The notes under the pieces are model-generated. The model had not been told where the DNA came from. It was given only the letters and a program-made list of their open reading frames with translations, and did no database searches. Below, piece after piece: positions 52,507 through 61,261 of a stretch of DNA of 64,000 nt. Source of the stretch: Methanofollis formosanus (GTDB lineage Archaea > Halobacteriota > Methanomicrobia > Methanomicrobiales > Methanofollaceae); contig NZ_CP037968.1 of assembly GCF_019633745.1 (NCBI RefSeq), positions 1,122,789 to 1,186,788 on the forward strand. Direction: 5' to 3'. The translations under genes were made by a program, and so were the position numbers. The first letter of the stretch is position 1; each line of letters starts with the position of its first letter.

Positions 52507-53322
52507 TTGGGAAGCTCACGAAATATTCCTGATAAGAAGGGGAACTGTCCCTTGACAGCCAGACGCACGGATGAAAAACGTCCTGACCGGGAACAAGAAC
52601 CGCTGAGGCTCTGGGGTCGTGCTGCGGGCAGGTATGCCGGCGACCGGTCGGCGGCCTCGACGTTTCACGCTTCGATCTACCTGCCGGTCGTCGATGTCAT
52701 GCTCGGCGACGTGCGCAATAAAAAAATCCTTGACGCCGGGTGCGGAAACGGAAAGTATGCAAAAAAACTCGCGTCTGCGGGAGCGACTGTCATCGGGATC
52801 GACGGCTCTCCCGAAATGATCCGCCTGGCCTGCAGAGATAATGCGCACCCATTGGTCATGTACGCCGTCACGGATCTGACCCGGCCCCTCCCTGTACGGA
52901 GCAGGTCCATGGATATTGTTGTCGCAAACATGGTCCTGATGGATCTGCCGGAGATCGAGACCTGTACCGGCGAATTTTCCCGGATACTCAGGGACGGCGG
53001 CATGTTTGTCTTCTCCATCACGCACCCTGCATTCTTCTGCAGCGATTGGGTCGGCGACGAATCGGGTCCGCGGCCCTACAAAATGGTACGGGACTATCTC
53101 CACCAGAAGACCGAGAGCCTGGACTTCTGGGGCGAGACCTTTCATTATCATCGCCCCCTGTCTGATTATTTCCGGGTCCTCGAAAGAAACGGGCTGACGG
53201 TCATATCTCTTGAGGAACCCGTCCCGCATATTGGTGCAGACGAGACAGACCCCCGTATTCTCTGCCATCTGCGGGTTCCATCGTTTCTTGTCGCCAAAGC
53301 GGCACTCAGGAAGGGCAACTGA
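52507..53322 (+). CDS. Class I SAM-dependent methyltransferase
   Basis: The frame opens at a TTG (52507) 11 bases after GGGAGG; no ATG lies in frame before the conserved region, so this start or a TTG at 52551 is likely. Of about 271 residues, motif I is ILDAGCGNGKYAKKLASAGA and motif II VIGIDGSPEMIRLA. The C-terminal half (FSITHPAFFCSDWVGDESGP, FHYHRPLSDYFRVLERNGL) resembles that of the gene on the opposite strand at 53306-54028, so the two may be paralogues or act in one pathway. Substrate unknown. Confidence 0.8.
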   Translation: MGSSRNIPDKKGNCPLTARRTDEKRPDREQEPLRLWGRAAGRYAGDRSAASTFHASIYLPVVDVMLGDVRNKKILDAGCGNGKYAKKLASAGATVIGIDGSPEMIRLACRDNAHPLVMYAVTDLTRPLPVRSRSMDIVVANMVLMDLPEIETCTGEFSRILRDGGMFVFSITHPAFFCSDWVGDESGPRPYKMVRDYLHQKTESLDFWGETFHYHRPLSDYFRVLERNGLTVISLEEPVPHIGADETDPRILCHLRVPSFLVAKAALRKGN

Positions 53323-54028
53323 GATTTTTCGGCTGTTTTCTCAGCCGCACGATCACGATGACCGGGTATTCCTTATCATCGTCCGGCTCTTCATAAAACC
53401 CGTCTATCACGAAGCCTGCCTGGAAACAGATCTGGAAAATGTCCTGCAACGACCTGTGATAGTAATACTGCAGGACCGGTTGTCCCCGGATTGCTTCACC
53501 CTCATGGATGCATGGGGTCAGGTAGGTATCCTGCGGTTTTACGAAGCAGGGATGATGCGTCGAAAATACAAATATCCCGCCTGGCTTCAGCATGTCCCCG
53601 ACCGCCCTGAACAGAGGCTCGATATCCGCGATGTCCATGATCGCCATGTTGGCGACCGCCTTATCGAAAGGCCTCCCCTGTTTCAGGGACAGCAGTTGCT
53701 CACCGTCCGTGGCGTCGCAGATATGGAAGGAGATCGTATCCGGATATGCCGCCCGGCGTCTTTTTGCGTGGGCGACCAGGTTTTCGCTGTAGTCGAACGC
53801 AACGACAGTGGCTCCTTTCTCCGCAAGTCTCTGAGAAAAATTGCCGTTCCCGCAGGCGATGTCCAGCACCAGATCCCCCTCCGTGATATCAAGCAACTGT
53901 TCCGTATGGGGGCGCACGATCGTGCGGTGAAAAAAATTGGAATCATCTCCCATTCGGGCATCCCAGTAATCGGCATTGGTCTCCCAGCGGCATCTGCTTT
54001 CTTCTGTTGTTTCCCGGAAATTCTGCAT
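53306..54028 (-). CDS. Class I SAM-dependent methyltransferase
   Basis: The 240-residue protein has motif I LVLDIACGNGNFSQRLAEKG (about 53-72), motif II VVAFDYSENLVAHAKRR and motif IV KAVANMAIMDIADIEPLFRA. The post-IV loop FVFSTHHPCFVKPQDTY parallels FSITHPAFFC of the convergent neighbour, which it overlaps by 17 bases. No fused domain, signal or Cys cluster. It lies between that neighbour and the beta-propeller gene. Its role is unknown. Confidence 0.82.
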   Translation of the reverse strand: MQNFRETTEESRCRWETNADYWDARMGDDSNFFHRTIVRPHTEQLLDITEGDLVLDIACGNGNFSQRLAEKGATVVAFDYSENLVAHAKRRRAAYPDTISFHICDATDGEQLLSLKQGRPFDKAVANMAIMDIADIEPLFRAVGDMLKPGGIFVFSTHHPCFVKPQDTYLTPCIHEGEAIRGQPVLQYYYHRSLQDIFQICFQAGFVIDGFYEEPDDDKEYPVIVIVRLRKQPKNLSCPS

Positions 54029-54086
54029 GAGTCTCTCTTGATTTTTCTGGGACCATCATAATGGCTTCGCCCACGCCGTTGCTCCT

Positions 54087-55889
54087 TTATTGTGATGTTT
54101 CCTGGATGTACGACGTTTCGGCAGGGAGGGACGGTGCGGGGGTCATCACCGGCGGGGGCAGCACACTCGACTCCCCGAGGACGACCGAACCCGTGCGGGT
54201 GCAGTCCGGGAGGTCGGTCAGGACGACGGAGAGTTCGGAGACGGTGGCCAGGGTCTCGCCGAACCGCACCGTCCTCTCCACCCGCCCTTCCCAGGAGGAT
54301 TCGTGAGCGATGGTCCCGATATGGTCGATGCCGCTCTCTTCAGAGACGGTAAAGACGTAGGCCCCGGTCCACGGTGCCCGGTACTCCGCGTCGTACACCG
54401 GGAGGACGAGGACGCCGCGCCGCTCGTCGAAGAAGAAGGCTTTGTGGTCGGCAAGGGCCGGGGATTGTGTCATGCCGGTGCCGATGACCGCCGTGTCGAT
54501 GACGGCCGGGGCCGAGACATTGCCGACGTCGAAGAGGGCGACCTTCAGGCCGCCGGTGACGGTGCCGCCCCACTCGTTCACCGTCGTCTCCCGACCGACG
54601 CCGATGAGGCAGTGGTCGCCGCAGGGGTGGAGATATTCGGAGTAGCCCGGGATCTTCAGGGCGCCGAGGACCGCGGGCTTCGCCCCGGAGAGGTCGATGA
54701 CGAAGAGGGGGTCGATCTGTTTGAAGGTGACGAGGTAGAGGCGGTCGCCGATGAAACGGGACGCATAGATCCGTTCGCCCGGAGCGATCCCCTCGAGGGC
54801 TCCCCGCACCTCCATCCGGTCGTCGAGGAGATAGACCCCGCTTGTGCTCTCCCCCTGGAAGGAGGTCGTCGTCACCCTGAGGGTGTCACCGGCCTCGTCC
54901 ATCGAGAACTGGTTCTTCACCGTACCGTTGACCATGCCGGTCGCGGCATAGGCGGCACCGCCGGAGGTGAGGGCGAAGCGGTGGAGGACCGACCGGCCTG
55001 CCGGACGGTCATGATAGGCGAGATAGAGGTTCTTTTCGGAGACATACATCGTCCCTCCCTCGCCGAGGAGGAACGAGACCGCCGACGCCTCGCGCCCGCC
55101 CGCGACCGGGAAGGAGGCGAGGGTGTGGAAGGCGTAGGAGTGCTGGGGCACGGGCGGGGTGTAGATCGGCGGACGGACTCCACCTGCCTCGGGCAGAGGA
55201 TAGACCGGAGCGCCGGGGTGTTCCACGGTCATGAGCCAGACCTCGCCGTCGATGAGTCGCGCATCTTCAAAGCCGCCGGTGATGGTGACGGTGTCGATGA
55301 TCCGGGGGTCTGCCCGGTCTTTCACCGACCAGATCTCGGCCCGGGTCACGGTCCGGTGCACCGGCACCGGGGCGACGCTCCCCTCGGGGGTGACGAGGTC
55401 GTCCTCCACCACCTCGGTGAAGACGACGAGACGGTCGCCTTCCAGGAAGAGGGCCCGGGGCCGACCGTCCACGGCGATCCGGGCGACGACGGCCGCTTCA
55501 TCGGGTGGGACGGCGCGGACGACGACGAACCCCCCGTCCCTGAGCATGTAGAGATATTCCCCGTCGTTCTTGACGATGTCGGCCTCGTCCACCCCGGGGA
55601 CCTGGACGTTCGTCGAGGAATGGTCGCCGGCCCCGGCGGACTCGGCCGGCGCCGCCGTAGGGGGCATCATGCCCTCGGTCGCCGTATTGGGCATGATATC
55701 GCCCCCATAACCGCTCGCCCGGTCACGGACATGCTCTTTGAGAAAACCGATCACCTCGTCGTCGGAGGAGAAGGCGCGCAGCCCGCTCTCTTCGATCTCC
55801 CCTCCGGCGTCGGGGAGAAAGAGCGCAAGGCCTCCTACGAGGATGATCAGGGCGGCCCCGAGAAGGGGCATGAGGATCCAGCGGTCCAT
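54087..55889 (-). CDS. Secreted/anchored beta-propeller domain protein
   Basis: 600 residues. An N-terminal signal-anchor (MDRWILMPLLGAALIILVGG) is followed by a disordered acidic stretch and the Beta_propel family signature STNVQVPGVDEADIVKNDGEYLYML (only its ends matter: VDEADIVKND near 100). Repeated blades follow with VYLLD-type strands and YLHPCGDHCLIGVG. A Pro/Thr-rich tail ends the protein. It is probably exposed on the cell surface; ligand unknown. The intact gene shares about 420 bases with the fragment at 48781-49262. A left arm of the dispersed repeat begins about 85 bases upstream of its ATG. Confidence 0.83.
   Translation of the reverse strand: MDRWILMPLLGAALIILVGGLALFLPDAGGEIEESGLRAFSSDDEVIGFLKEHVRDRASGYGGDIMPNTATEGMMPPTAAPAESAGAGDHSSTNVQVPGVDEADIVKNDGEYLYMLRDGGFVVVRAVPPDEAAVVARIAVDGRPRALFLEGDRLVVFTEVVEDDLVTPEGSVAPVPVHRTVTRAEIWSVKDRADPRIIDTVTITGGFEDARLIDGEVWLMTVEHPGAPVYPLPEAGGVRPPIYTPPVPQHSYAFHTLASFPVAGGREASAVSFLLGEGGTMYVSEKNLYLAYHDRPAGRSVLHRFALTSGGAAYAATGMVNGTVKNQFSMDEAGDTLRVTTTSFQGESTSGVYLLDDRMEVRGALEGIAPGERIYASRFIGDRLYLVTFKQIDPLFVIDLSGAKPAVLGALKIPGYSEYLHPCGDHCLIGVGRETTVNEWGGTVTGGLKVALFDVGNVSAPAVIDTAVIGTGMTQSPALADHKAFFFDERRGVLVLPVYDAEYRAPWTGAYVFTVSEESGIDHIGTIAHESSWEGRVERTVRFGETLATVSELSVVLTDLPDCTRTGSVVLGESSVLPPPVMTPAPSLPAETSYIQETSQ
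54171..54592 (-). repeat. Long direct repeat, right copy (pair at 48841-49262)
   Basis: This lies within the 3' third of the intact beta-propeller gene. It is same-orientation and near-identical to the left copy over about 360 bases. Confidence 0.85.
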
Positions 55890-55973
55890 AGTCGATCATG
55901 GGTGCGGCGATATATATCTGAATCGATATATTCGAATTTTTTCGCACTCTTCCTGGCGTATTCTGATATTGGA

Positions 55974-56703
55974 GCCCTTTAGAATCGGGCATGAAGAGGG
56001 GGCTCAAGCGTACGCGATTGAAAACTTTCTGAGCAGCGCTTCAGCGTGTGGGCGGATCCCTATCCTCGCGGCAGGGTATCTTGAAGACAGGGTTTCATCG
56101 CCGCCCCCCGGCGCGAGACGGTGGGGAAGATTTTTCAATTGAGGGCGGCACGCCTGATCATTCCATCACGTCTTCCCACATATTCGTCCCGGGGGCTCGG
56201 GAGCAGCGCCCCCGGCGTGATTCATGGAGGAAGGGGAAGGATTTCGTTCACAGGGGGTTTTGGTGATGAAAAGAGGATGTTTTACCATGAAAATGATCCT
56301 GACGATCATCTCTCCGTGTTTGCATGAGAGTTTGAATCCACCAAACGCTTTCAGGACTGGTACGCACAGTATAGATTCATCTTCTGAATGATCTGCCCTC
56401 TGCCTTCCCGGCCCTATCGCCATTCCGGGGGTCCGGGGGCAGTGCCCCCGGCGCGGTGTTGCGGGAAGGCACGTCGATCTGATCGGCCGCCCTCATCGCA
56501 GGATCTTTCCCGCTGTCTCGCACCGGGGGGCTTTGCCCCCCGGACCCCCCACGACGAGGATAGACGGGGGCGGCAAGGAGGTGATGGCCCGAGGGAGGAT
56601 CCTGCTCCGACGAAGGAGCATGGATCCACACGCCCTCGAGACCAACGAGAATTTTCATCCCGTATGCTTGAACCCCACGTTCATGCCCGATTCTACAGAA
56701 CCA
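55974..56703. repeat. Two-armed composite repeat, 730 bp
   Basis: The left arm GAGCCCTTTAGAATCGGGCA..CAAGCGTACGCGATTG is followed by TTTCTGAGCAGCGCTTCAG, a GC core and a TTTACCATGAAAATGATCC module at about 56280. A second core follows with two G-rich hairpins (56418-56455, 56523-56550). The right arm at 56646-56703 reads CCCGTATGCTTGAACCCCAC..CATGCCCGATTCTACAGAA. A seven-A run at 56703-56709 lies just before the DNA methyltransferase stop and may be its terminator. Confidence 0.75.
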
Positions 56704-56712
56704 AAAAAATCT

Positions 56713-57942
56713 TCAACAGTGCCCCGGTTTCCTGAAGAGAACGATCCGGTTCGTGTTCGTCCCGCCCCGGTTGTTCCTGATCCCCCAGATGTTGGAGGTC
56801 TTGGTGAAGACCTGGGTGTTGACCATCACGCCCTCGGGCAGGAACCCGGCCGTCACCCCGAGCGGGACGACGTGTTCGTCCAGGGAGACGCTGCCGTTGC
56901 GCACCTCCCCGACCTCGAAGGCGACCCGGCCGCCCGGCCTCGTCACCCGGAAGAGTTCGGCAAAGACCCGGCCCATCGTCTCCGTCCACTCCTCGACGGT
57001 CCTGGCCATGGTGATCCCCTCCCCGATCGCCGCGGCGTCCAGGCCGTTGAACCAGCACCTGAGCCAGTTGTCCCGCGCATACTGGACGATATCGAGGAAG
57101 GGAGGCGAGGTGACGGTGAGGGCAACCGATTCGGAAGGGATGCGGGGCGTCGAGGCGGCGTCGCCGGTGAAAAAGAGAGCGTCTTCGCCGGCGCGGCGGA
57201 GGGCCGCACGGTCGTCCTCGCTCATCCGCCCGAGGAGCCGCCTGGACTTCCTGAGGATGAGGGCGTGGGTGTCGCGGTATTCAGGCACCTGCCCGCGCTT
57301 TTTGTTGATCCGCCGCTGGCTCTCGGGCGAGACCGCCTGGTTGGGCGGGAGGGTGTAGACCGAGAAGAAGCCTTTCGAGTGGCCGGTGAGCCTGGTGGTC
57401 GCCACCATCCTGATCCAGCGGTCGATGTCGTCCTCCTCGTCGCCCCTCCCGATCAGGTACGCACGGAGGGCCACCAGTTCCCCCTCGGTCTCCGGGTGAT
57501 AGAACATCGAGAGGTCGGTCCCGGCGCACAACCCCGTGCCCCGCGGAATCTCCTCCAGCCGCGCTCGCACCTCGTCGAGGTCGGGCGGGGAGAGGCGGGG
57601 CCGCGCCAGGATCCCGGAGAGCGGGTTGGCGTCGTTTGCGACGACCCGCCGGCCGAGCAGCGCGGCCTCCACCGCCGTCGTCCCCCGGCCGCTGAAGGGG
57701 TCGTAGACCCGGTCGCCCGGATCGGTCAGGAGCTCGACGAAAAACCGCGGGAGTTGGGGCTTGAAGCACGCCCGGTACGAGACCTCATGGATCGACGACG
57801 CCTGCCTCTGCCGCGCCGTCCAGAACTCGTTGGTATACCGCGGGACCGTCACGCCGCCGCAGGTCGCCTCGTCGCGGCAGGTCGGCGTCCCGTCGGCCGC
57901 GATGAACTCCTCAAGGTAGTCGTCGAGGGAGGTCGGTCGCAT
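56713..57942 (-). CDS. Orphan N4/N6 DNA methyltransferase
   Basis: In the 409-residue protein the SAM motif I block DPFSGRGTTAVEAALLGR is at about 78-95 and the catalytic motif IV TSPPFLDIVQYAR at about 288-300 (S/D-PP-F/Y). Between them lies a roughly 190-residue target-recognition-like region. Motif I precedes IV, opposite to the usual beta-class layout with this kind of motif I. The C-terminal NIWGIRNNRGGTNTNRIVLF closes the fold. No restriction endonuclease is next to it, so it is likely a solitary or regulatory methyltransferase. RNA as substrate cannot be excluded. Confidence 0.83.
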   Translation of the reverse strand: MRPTSLDDYLEEFIAADGTPTCRDEATCGGVTVPRYTNEFWTARQRQASSIHEVSYRACFKPQLPRFFVELLTDPGDRVYDPFSGRGTTAVEAALLGRRVVANDANPLSGILARPRLSPPDLDEVRARLEEIPRGTGLCAGTDLSMFYHPETEGELVALRAYLIGRGDEEDDIDRWIRMVATTRLTGHSKGFFSVYTLPPNQAVSPESQRRINKKRGQVPEYRDTHALILRKSRRLLGRMSEDDRAALRRAGEDALFFTGDAASTPRIPSESVALTVTSPPFLDIVQYARDNWLRCWFNGLDAAAIGEGITMARTVEEWTETMGRVFAELFRVTRPGGRVAFEVGEVRNGSVSLDEHVVPLGVTAGFLPEGVMVNTQVFTKTSNIWGIRNNRGGTNTNRIVLFRKPGHC

Positions 57943-58118
57943 CAGAGAATGTCTCTCCCCCTGAGTACCTGAAGGCTTCGATCAGGGAGGGGATGGAAAG
58001 CCTCTTCACCGCTTCTCTGCGGGGGGGACGAACGCCCCCGGCGGAAGCATGAGGGAAGGCGTGATGATCGAGCGTGCCGCCCCCATCGTAGAATTTGTCC
58101 CGGGATCTCGCGCCAGGG

Positions 58119-58207
58119 GTTGCACCCCCGGACACCGCCGGAGAGGTTGTGACCGGCCTTGCGATCCTCACCTGGCACCGTTGCACCCCCGGACACCGCC
58201 GGAGAGG
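58119..58207. repeat. 28-bp direct repeats 61 bp apart
   Basis: The segment beginning GTTGCACCCCCGGACACCGC and ending CGGAGAGG occurs at 58119-58146 and 58180-58207 without mismatch. There are only two copies with unrelated spacing on either side, so this is not a CRISPR. Confidence 0.8.
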
Positions 58208-58213
58208 ATAGGT

Positions 58214-58480
58214 GGAAAAGATCCTGTGACGAGGGGACGGCACATTCTGATCATCACGCCGTTCTGACTTCATGACCCCAAAGATTGGAGCGAGACGGAG
58301 GAGGGACGATCATCACTCGACGGGATCACATGTGATGCCGTTCCCAGTCCTATCTTCTCGCGAAATACCAGAAAAGATCCACGAATGAGGAACGGCACAT
58401 TCTGATCACCACGCCGTTCTGACTTCATGACCCCGGAGATAGAACCCGAACGGGAAAGAGCCGTTCGTTTATCAGCGGGA
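58214..58480. repeat. Second locus of the 155-bp tandem repeat, about 1.7 units
   Basis: CACATTCTGATCA(T/C)CACGCCG begins at 58241 and again at 58396, a spacing of 155 bases. CTATCTTCTCGCGAAATACC and GGAGATAGAACCCGAACGGG match the units at 7190-7880. The gap from 57943 to 58654 is otherwise gene-free and ends in a degenerate right arm (58566-58620, GGTATGCTTGAGGCGGGCC). Confidence 0.75.
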
Positions 58481-58654
58481 GCACGCCGCTCTTCGCGTGG
58501 GGGTTCCGGGGGGCGGTCAGCCCCCCGTCGAAGAGAACCGTCAGGAAGATCTCTCCAGAGCCGCAATCTGCTTCATCAGGTATGCTTGAGGCGGGCCCTC
58601 GACGCATGCCCGGTTCCCCAGCACTTCTTCCAGGAACGATTCCCCCCGCTCCGG

Positions 58655-59773
58655 TCACGGGATGATCTCGCACCCGTTGTACCGCTCGAACGCGAAGTCG
58701 TCGAGCGTCACCACCCCTCCCCGGATCAGCGCCCTGACCTCGGGGAGAACCGAGACGACAGCGTCGCGGAGATTTCGGACCGTCCCGCAGACCAGTCGCC
58801 GCCCCTCCGCGGGCCAGGGGTTGAGGACGTTGGAGTACAGGCACCGCCCGCCGCAGAAACCGGCAAGATCGCAGGTGGTGCAGGCACCGCCGACCGGAAC
58901 CCGGCGGAGATCCTGCGGCCTGGTCTCAGCCACATGCCCGAGGTACCACTCCTTCATCCCGACCATGCAGGGACACGGGATGATCGTCCCGTCGGTCATG
59001 ACGGCGTAGTTCGCATACCCGCATCCGCACCGGAGCCCGCTCTCCCGCCCAAGGAGGAGGTCCGCGGTCACGCCGAGGAAGGGGTACCACTTCGGGACCG
59101 TCCCGTCTTCTCTCATCCTCGCCACCCAGCGGGCGGCCAGGCGGCGGATGCCGGGGTTGTACGACGACGCAGCCCAGCGGCCGAAGTCTCGCTTCGAGTA
59201 ATCGCCCCAGAAATTGGCGTCGATCTGCCAGTGGACGGAGGAGAACGAATGGTCGGAGTTCTCTGCGAGGTGGAGGACCGCCTCCTCGATATCGGTCTCC
59301 TCGGTGACCGTCATCCTGGCGATGAGTTCGCCGGTGTAGCCGCCGTCGAGGAGGACACGCACATTCTCCGTCACCCGCCGGTAGACCCCTCTCCCGCGGT
59401 GGGCGTCGGTGAGAGGTTCGGGGCCGTCGATGGAGACGAGAATCGTCGAGAAACGATTTCTGTACTCCGGTTCCAGGCGGTCGAGGAGCATCGCGTTGGT
59501 CTGGAGCATGAACCGACCGACCGGGGCATGGTCCATCACCTCTCTGACCAGGTCGAGGCGCATCAGCGGTTCCCCCCCATAGAAGGTGAGCACCGCCTCG
59601 GGATCTTCTGCGAGGAACCGGTAGAGATGGTTGAGGTCGAAGGAGAGTTCAGGCGGGACGTCCTCGTCGAAGGTCACCCCTTCCCCGAAGGGGTCGCTCT
59701 CCTCGAAGTCCTTGGCCCGACAGTACGAGCAGCAGAGGTTGCAGGCGTCGGTGAGGATGAGGTGGTAATACAT
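58655..59773 (-). CDS. AF1577-type radical SAM/SPASM peptide-modifying enzyme
   Basis: The ATG at 59773 gives MYYHLILTDACNLCCSYCRA; Cys11, 15 and 18 form the radical SAM CxxxCxxC. The rest of the 372-residue protein has FYGGEPLMRLDLVREVM and LVSIDGPEPLTDAHRGRG of the radical SAM barrel. A C-terminal SPASM-like set of cysteines binds extra clusters (RCGCGYANYAV, IIPCPCMVG, ACTTCDLAGFCGGRCLY, VCGTV). It closely fits the putative peptide-modifying AF1577 family. No precursor peptide gene was found beside it. TATA-like AAATATTTATCTGG lies about 70 bases upstream. Confidence 0.85.
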   Translation of the reverse strand: MYYHLILTDACNLCCSYCRAKDFEESDPFGEGVTFDEDVPPELSFDLNHLYRFLAEDPEAVLTFYGGEPLMRLDLVREVMDHAPVGRFMLQTNAMLLDRLEPEYRNRFSTILVSIDGPEPLTDAHRGRGVYRRVTENVRVLLDGGYTGELIARMTVTEETDIEEAVLHLAENSDHSFSSVHWQIDANFWGDYSKRDFGRWAASSYNPGIRRLAARWVARMREDGTVPKWYPFLGVTADLLLGRESGLRCGCGYANYAVMTDGTIIPCPCMVGMKEWYLGHVAETRPQDLRRVPVGGACTTCDLAGFCGGRCLYSNVLNPWPAEGRRLVCGTVRNLRDAVVSVLPEVRALIRGGVVTLDDFAFERYNGCEIIP

Positions 59774-59947
59774 CTGCGCCCAACAGGTTTGCAGCGGTTC
59801 CCGATAAATCTCTCCGCCCCACCTCCACAGCCCCGCAACGCCAGATAAATATTTTAAAATCACCATTTACGAAAAAACGTTCTATAAATAAATATTCCAA
59901 CCATTATATGTATAATATGCCATCCATCTTCAGGTCGGAGTATTCAG

Positions 59948-61261
59948 ATGAACACCGACACGACGACAGCACATGAGATCGCCATGCGGATCGATGCCGA
60001 TACGGCCGTTGCCAGGTGGAAAGATTGGCGGTGGCAGGTCGGCCACTCGGTCAGATCGATCGAGACCTTCGAGCGGGCCCTCGGGATCACCTTCCCGCCC
60101 GAAGAACGGGCCGAACTGGAACGGACCGTCGAGCGGTTTCCGCTCTGCGTCACTCCCTATTACCTCTCTCTCATCGACCCTGAGGACTTCAGGAACGATC
60201 CCGTCTTCATGCAATGTTTCCCGTCGGTCCGGGAACTCGAGGTGGAGGACTACGACCTCGAAGACCCGCTGGCCGAGGACGCCGATATGACGGCGCCCTG
60301 CATCACCCACCGGTACCCTGACCGGGTGCTCTTCCTGGTCTCAAACCTCTGCGCGATGTACTGCCGCCACTGCACGAGAAAACGAAAGGTCGGCGACATC
60401 GACTCGGTCCCGGCCGACGAGGAGATCGAGGCCGGCCTTGCCTACATCAGAGAACACCCGCGGGTGCGCGACGTCCTCCTCTCGGGCGGCGACCCGCTCA
60501 TGCTCCCCGACGAGACCCTCGACCGGATCCTCACCGAACTCGACGCCATCGAGCACGTGGAGGTGGTGCGGATCGGCACCCGCGTGCCGGTCGTCCTCCC
60601 GTACCGGATCACCGCCGACCTCGCCCGCATGCTCGGCACCCACCATCCCCTCTGGATCAACACCCACTTCAACCACCCCAAAGAGATCACCTCGTCCTCT
60701 GAGGCGGCGCTCAGCATACTTGCCGACGCCGGCATTCCCCTCGGCAACCAGACCGTCCTCCTCGCCAACGTCAACGACTGCCCGCGGCTACAGCGGACCC
60801 TTGCGCACAAACTGGTCAGGAACCGGGTCCGTCCCTACTACCTCTACCAGTGCGACCTCTCCGAAGGGCTCTCCCATTTCAGGACCTCGGTCGCCAGGGG
60901 GATCGAGATCGTCGAGAACCTGGTCGGGCACACGAGCGGGTTTGCGGTCCCCACCTACGTCGTCGACGCACCGGGCGGCGGGGGCAAGATCCCCCTGATG
61001 CCGACGTATGTCCTCTCTTGGGCCGATAACAAAGTGGTGCTGCGCAACTACGAGGGGGTGATCACCACCTATCAAGAACCGAAAAACTACTGTCCGGTCT
61101 ACTGCGACGGGAACTGCGCGGAGTGCACCCTCCAGCTCAAGGAAGAGAATGCCGAAGAACCGGGGCCGGTCGGGATCGCAAAGATCCTCTCCGACCTCGA
61201 CGAGACCTCGTCGCTGGTCCCGGAGAACACCGAACGGATGGAGCGGCGCATCGATGCCTGA
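59948..61261 (+). CDS. ablA: Lysine 2,3-aminomutase
   Basis: In the 437-residue protein the radical SAM triad is Cys135, 139 and 142 ([18 protein letters not shown]). PLP- and lysine-binding segments ([41 protein letters not shown]) match KamA/AblA. The C-terminal Cys group [14 protein letters not shown] is probably a zinc site. It converts L-lysine to beta-lysine, the first step to the osmolyte N-epsilon-acetyl-beta-lysine. The gene overlaps ablB by 8 bases. The start is close to the TATA-bearing AT-rich gap at 59870-59930. Confidence 0.94.
   Translation: MNTDTTTAHEIAMRIDADTAVARWKDWRWQVGHSVRSIETFERALGITFPPEERAELERTVERFPLCVTPYYLSLIDPEDFRNDPVFMQCFPSVRELEVEDYDLEDPLAEDADMTAPCITHRYPDRVLFLVSNLCAMYCRHCTRKRKVGDIDSVPADEEIEAGLAYIREHPRVRDVLLSGGDPLMLPDETLDRILTELDAIEHVEVVRIGTRVPVVLPYRITADLARMLGTHHPLWINTHFNHPKEITSSSEAALSILADAGIPLGNQTVLLANVNDCPRLQRTLAHKLVRNRVRPYYLYQCDLSEGLSHFRTSVARGIEIVENLVGHTSGFAVPTYVVDAPGGGGKIPLMPTYVLSWADNKVVLRNYEGVITTYQEPKNYCPVYCDGNCAECTLQLKEENAEEPGPVGIAKILSDLDETSSLVPENTERMERRIDA

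Noticed and set aside
58119-58207. Two-unit CRISPR
   Set aside because: Only two 28-base copies exist with one 33-base interval, inside a larger repeat zone; no leader or cas genes.
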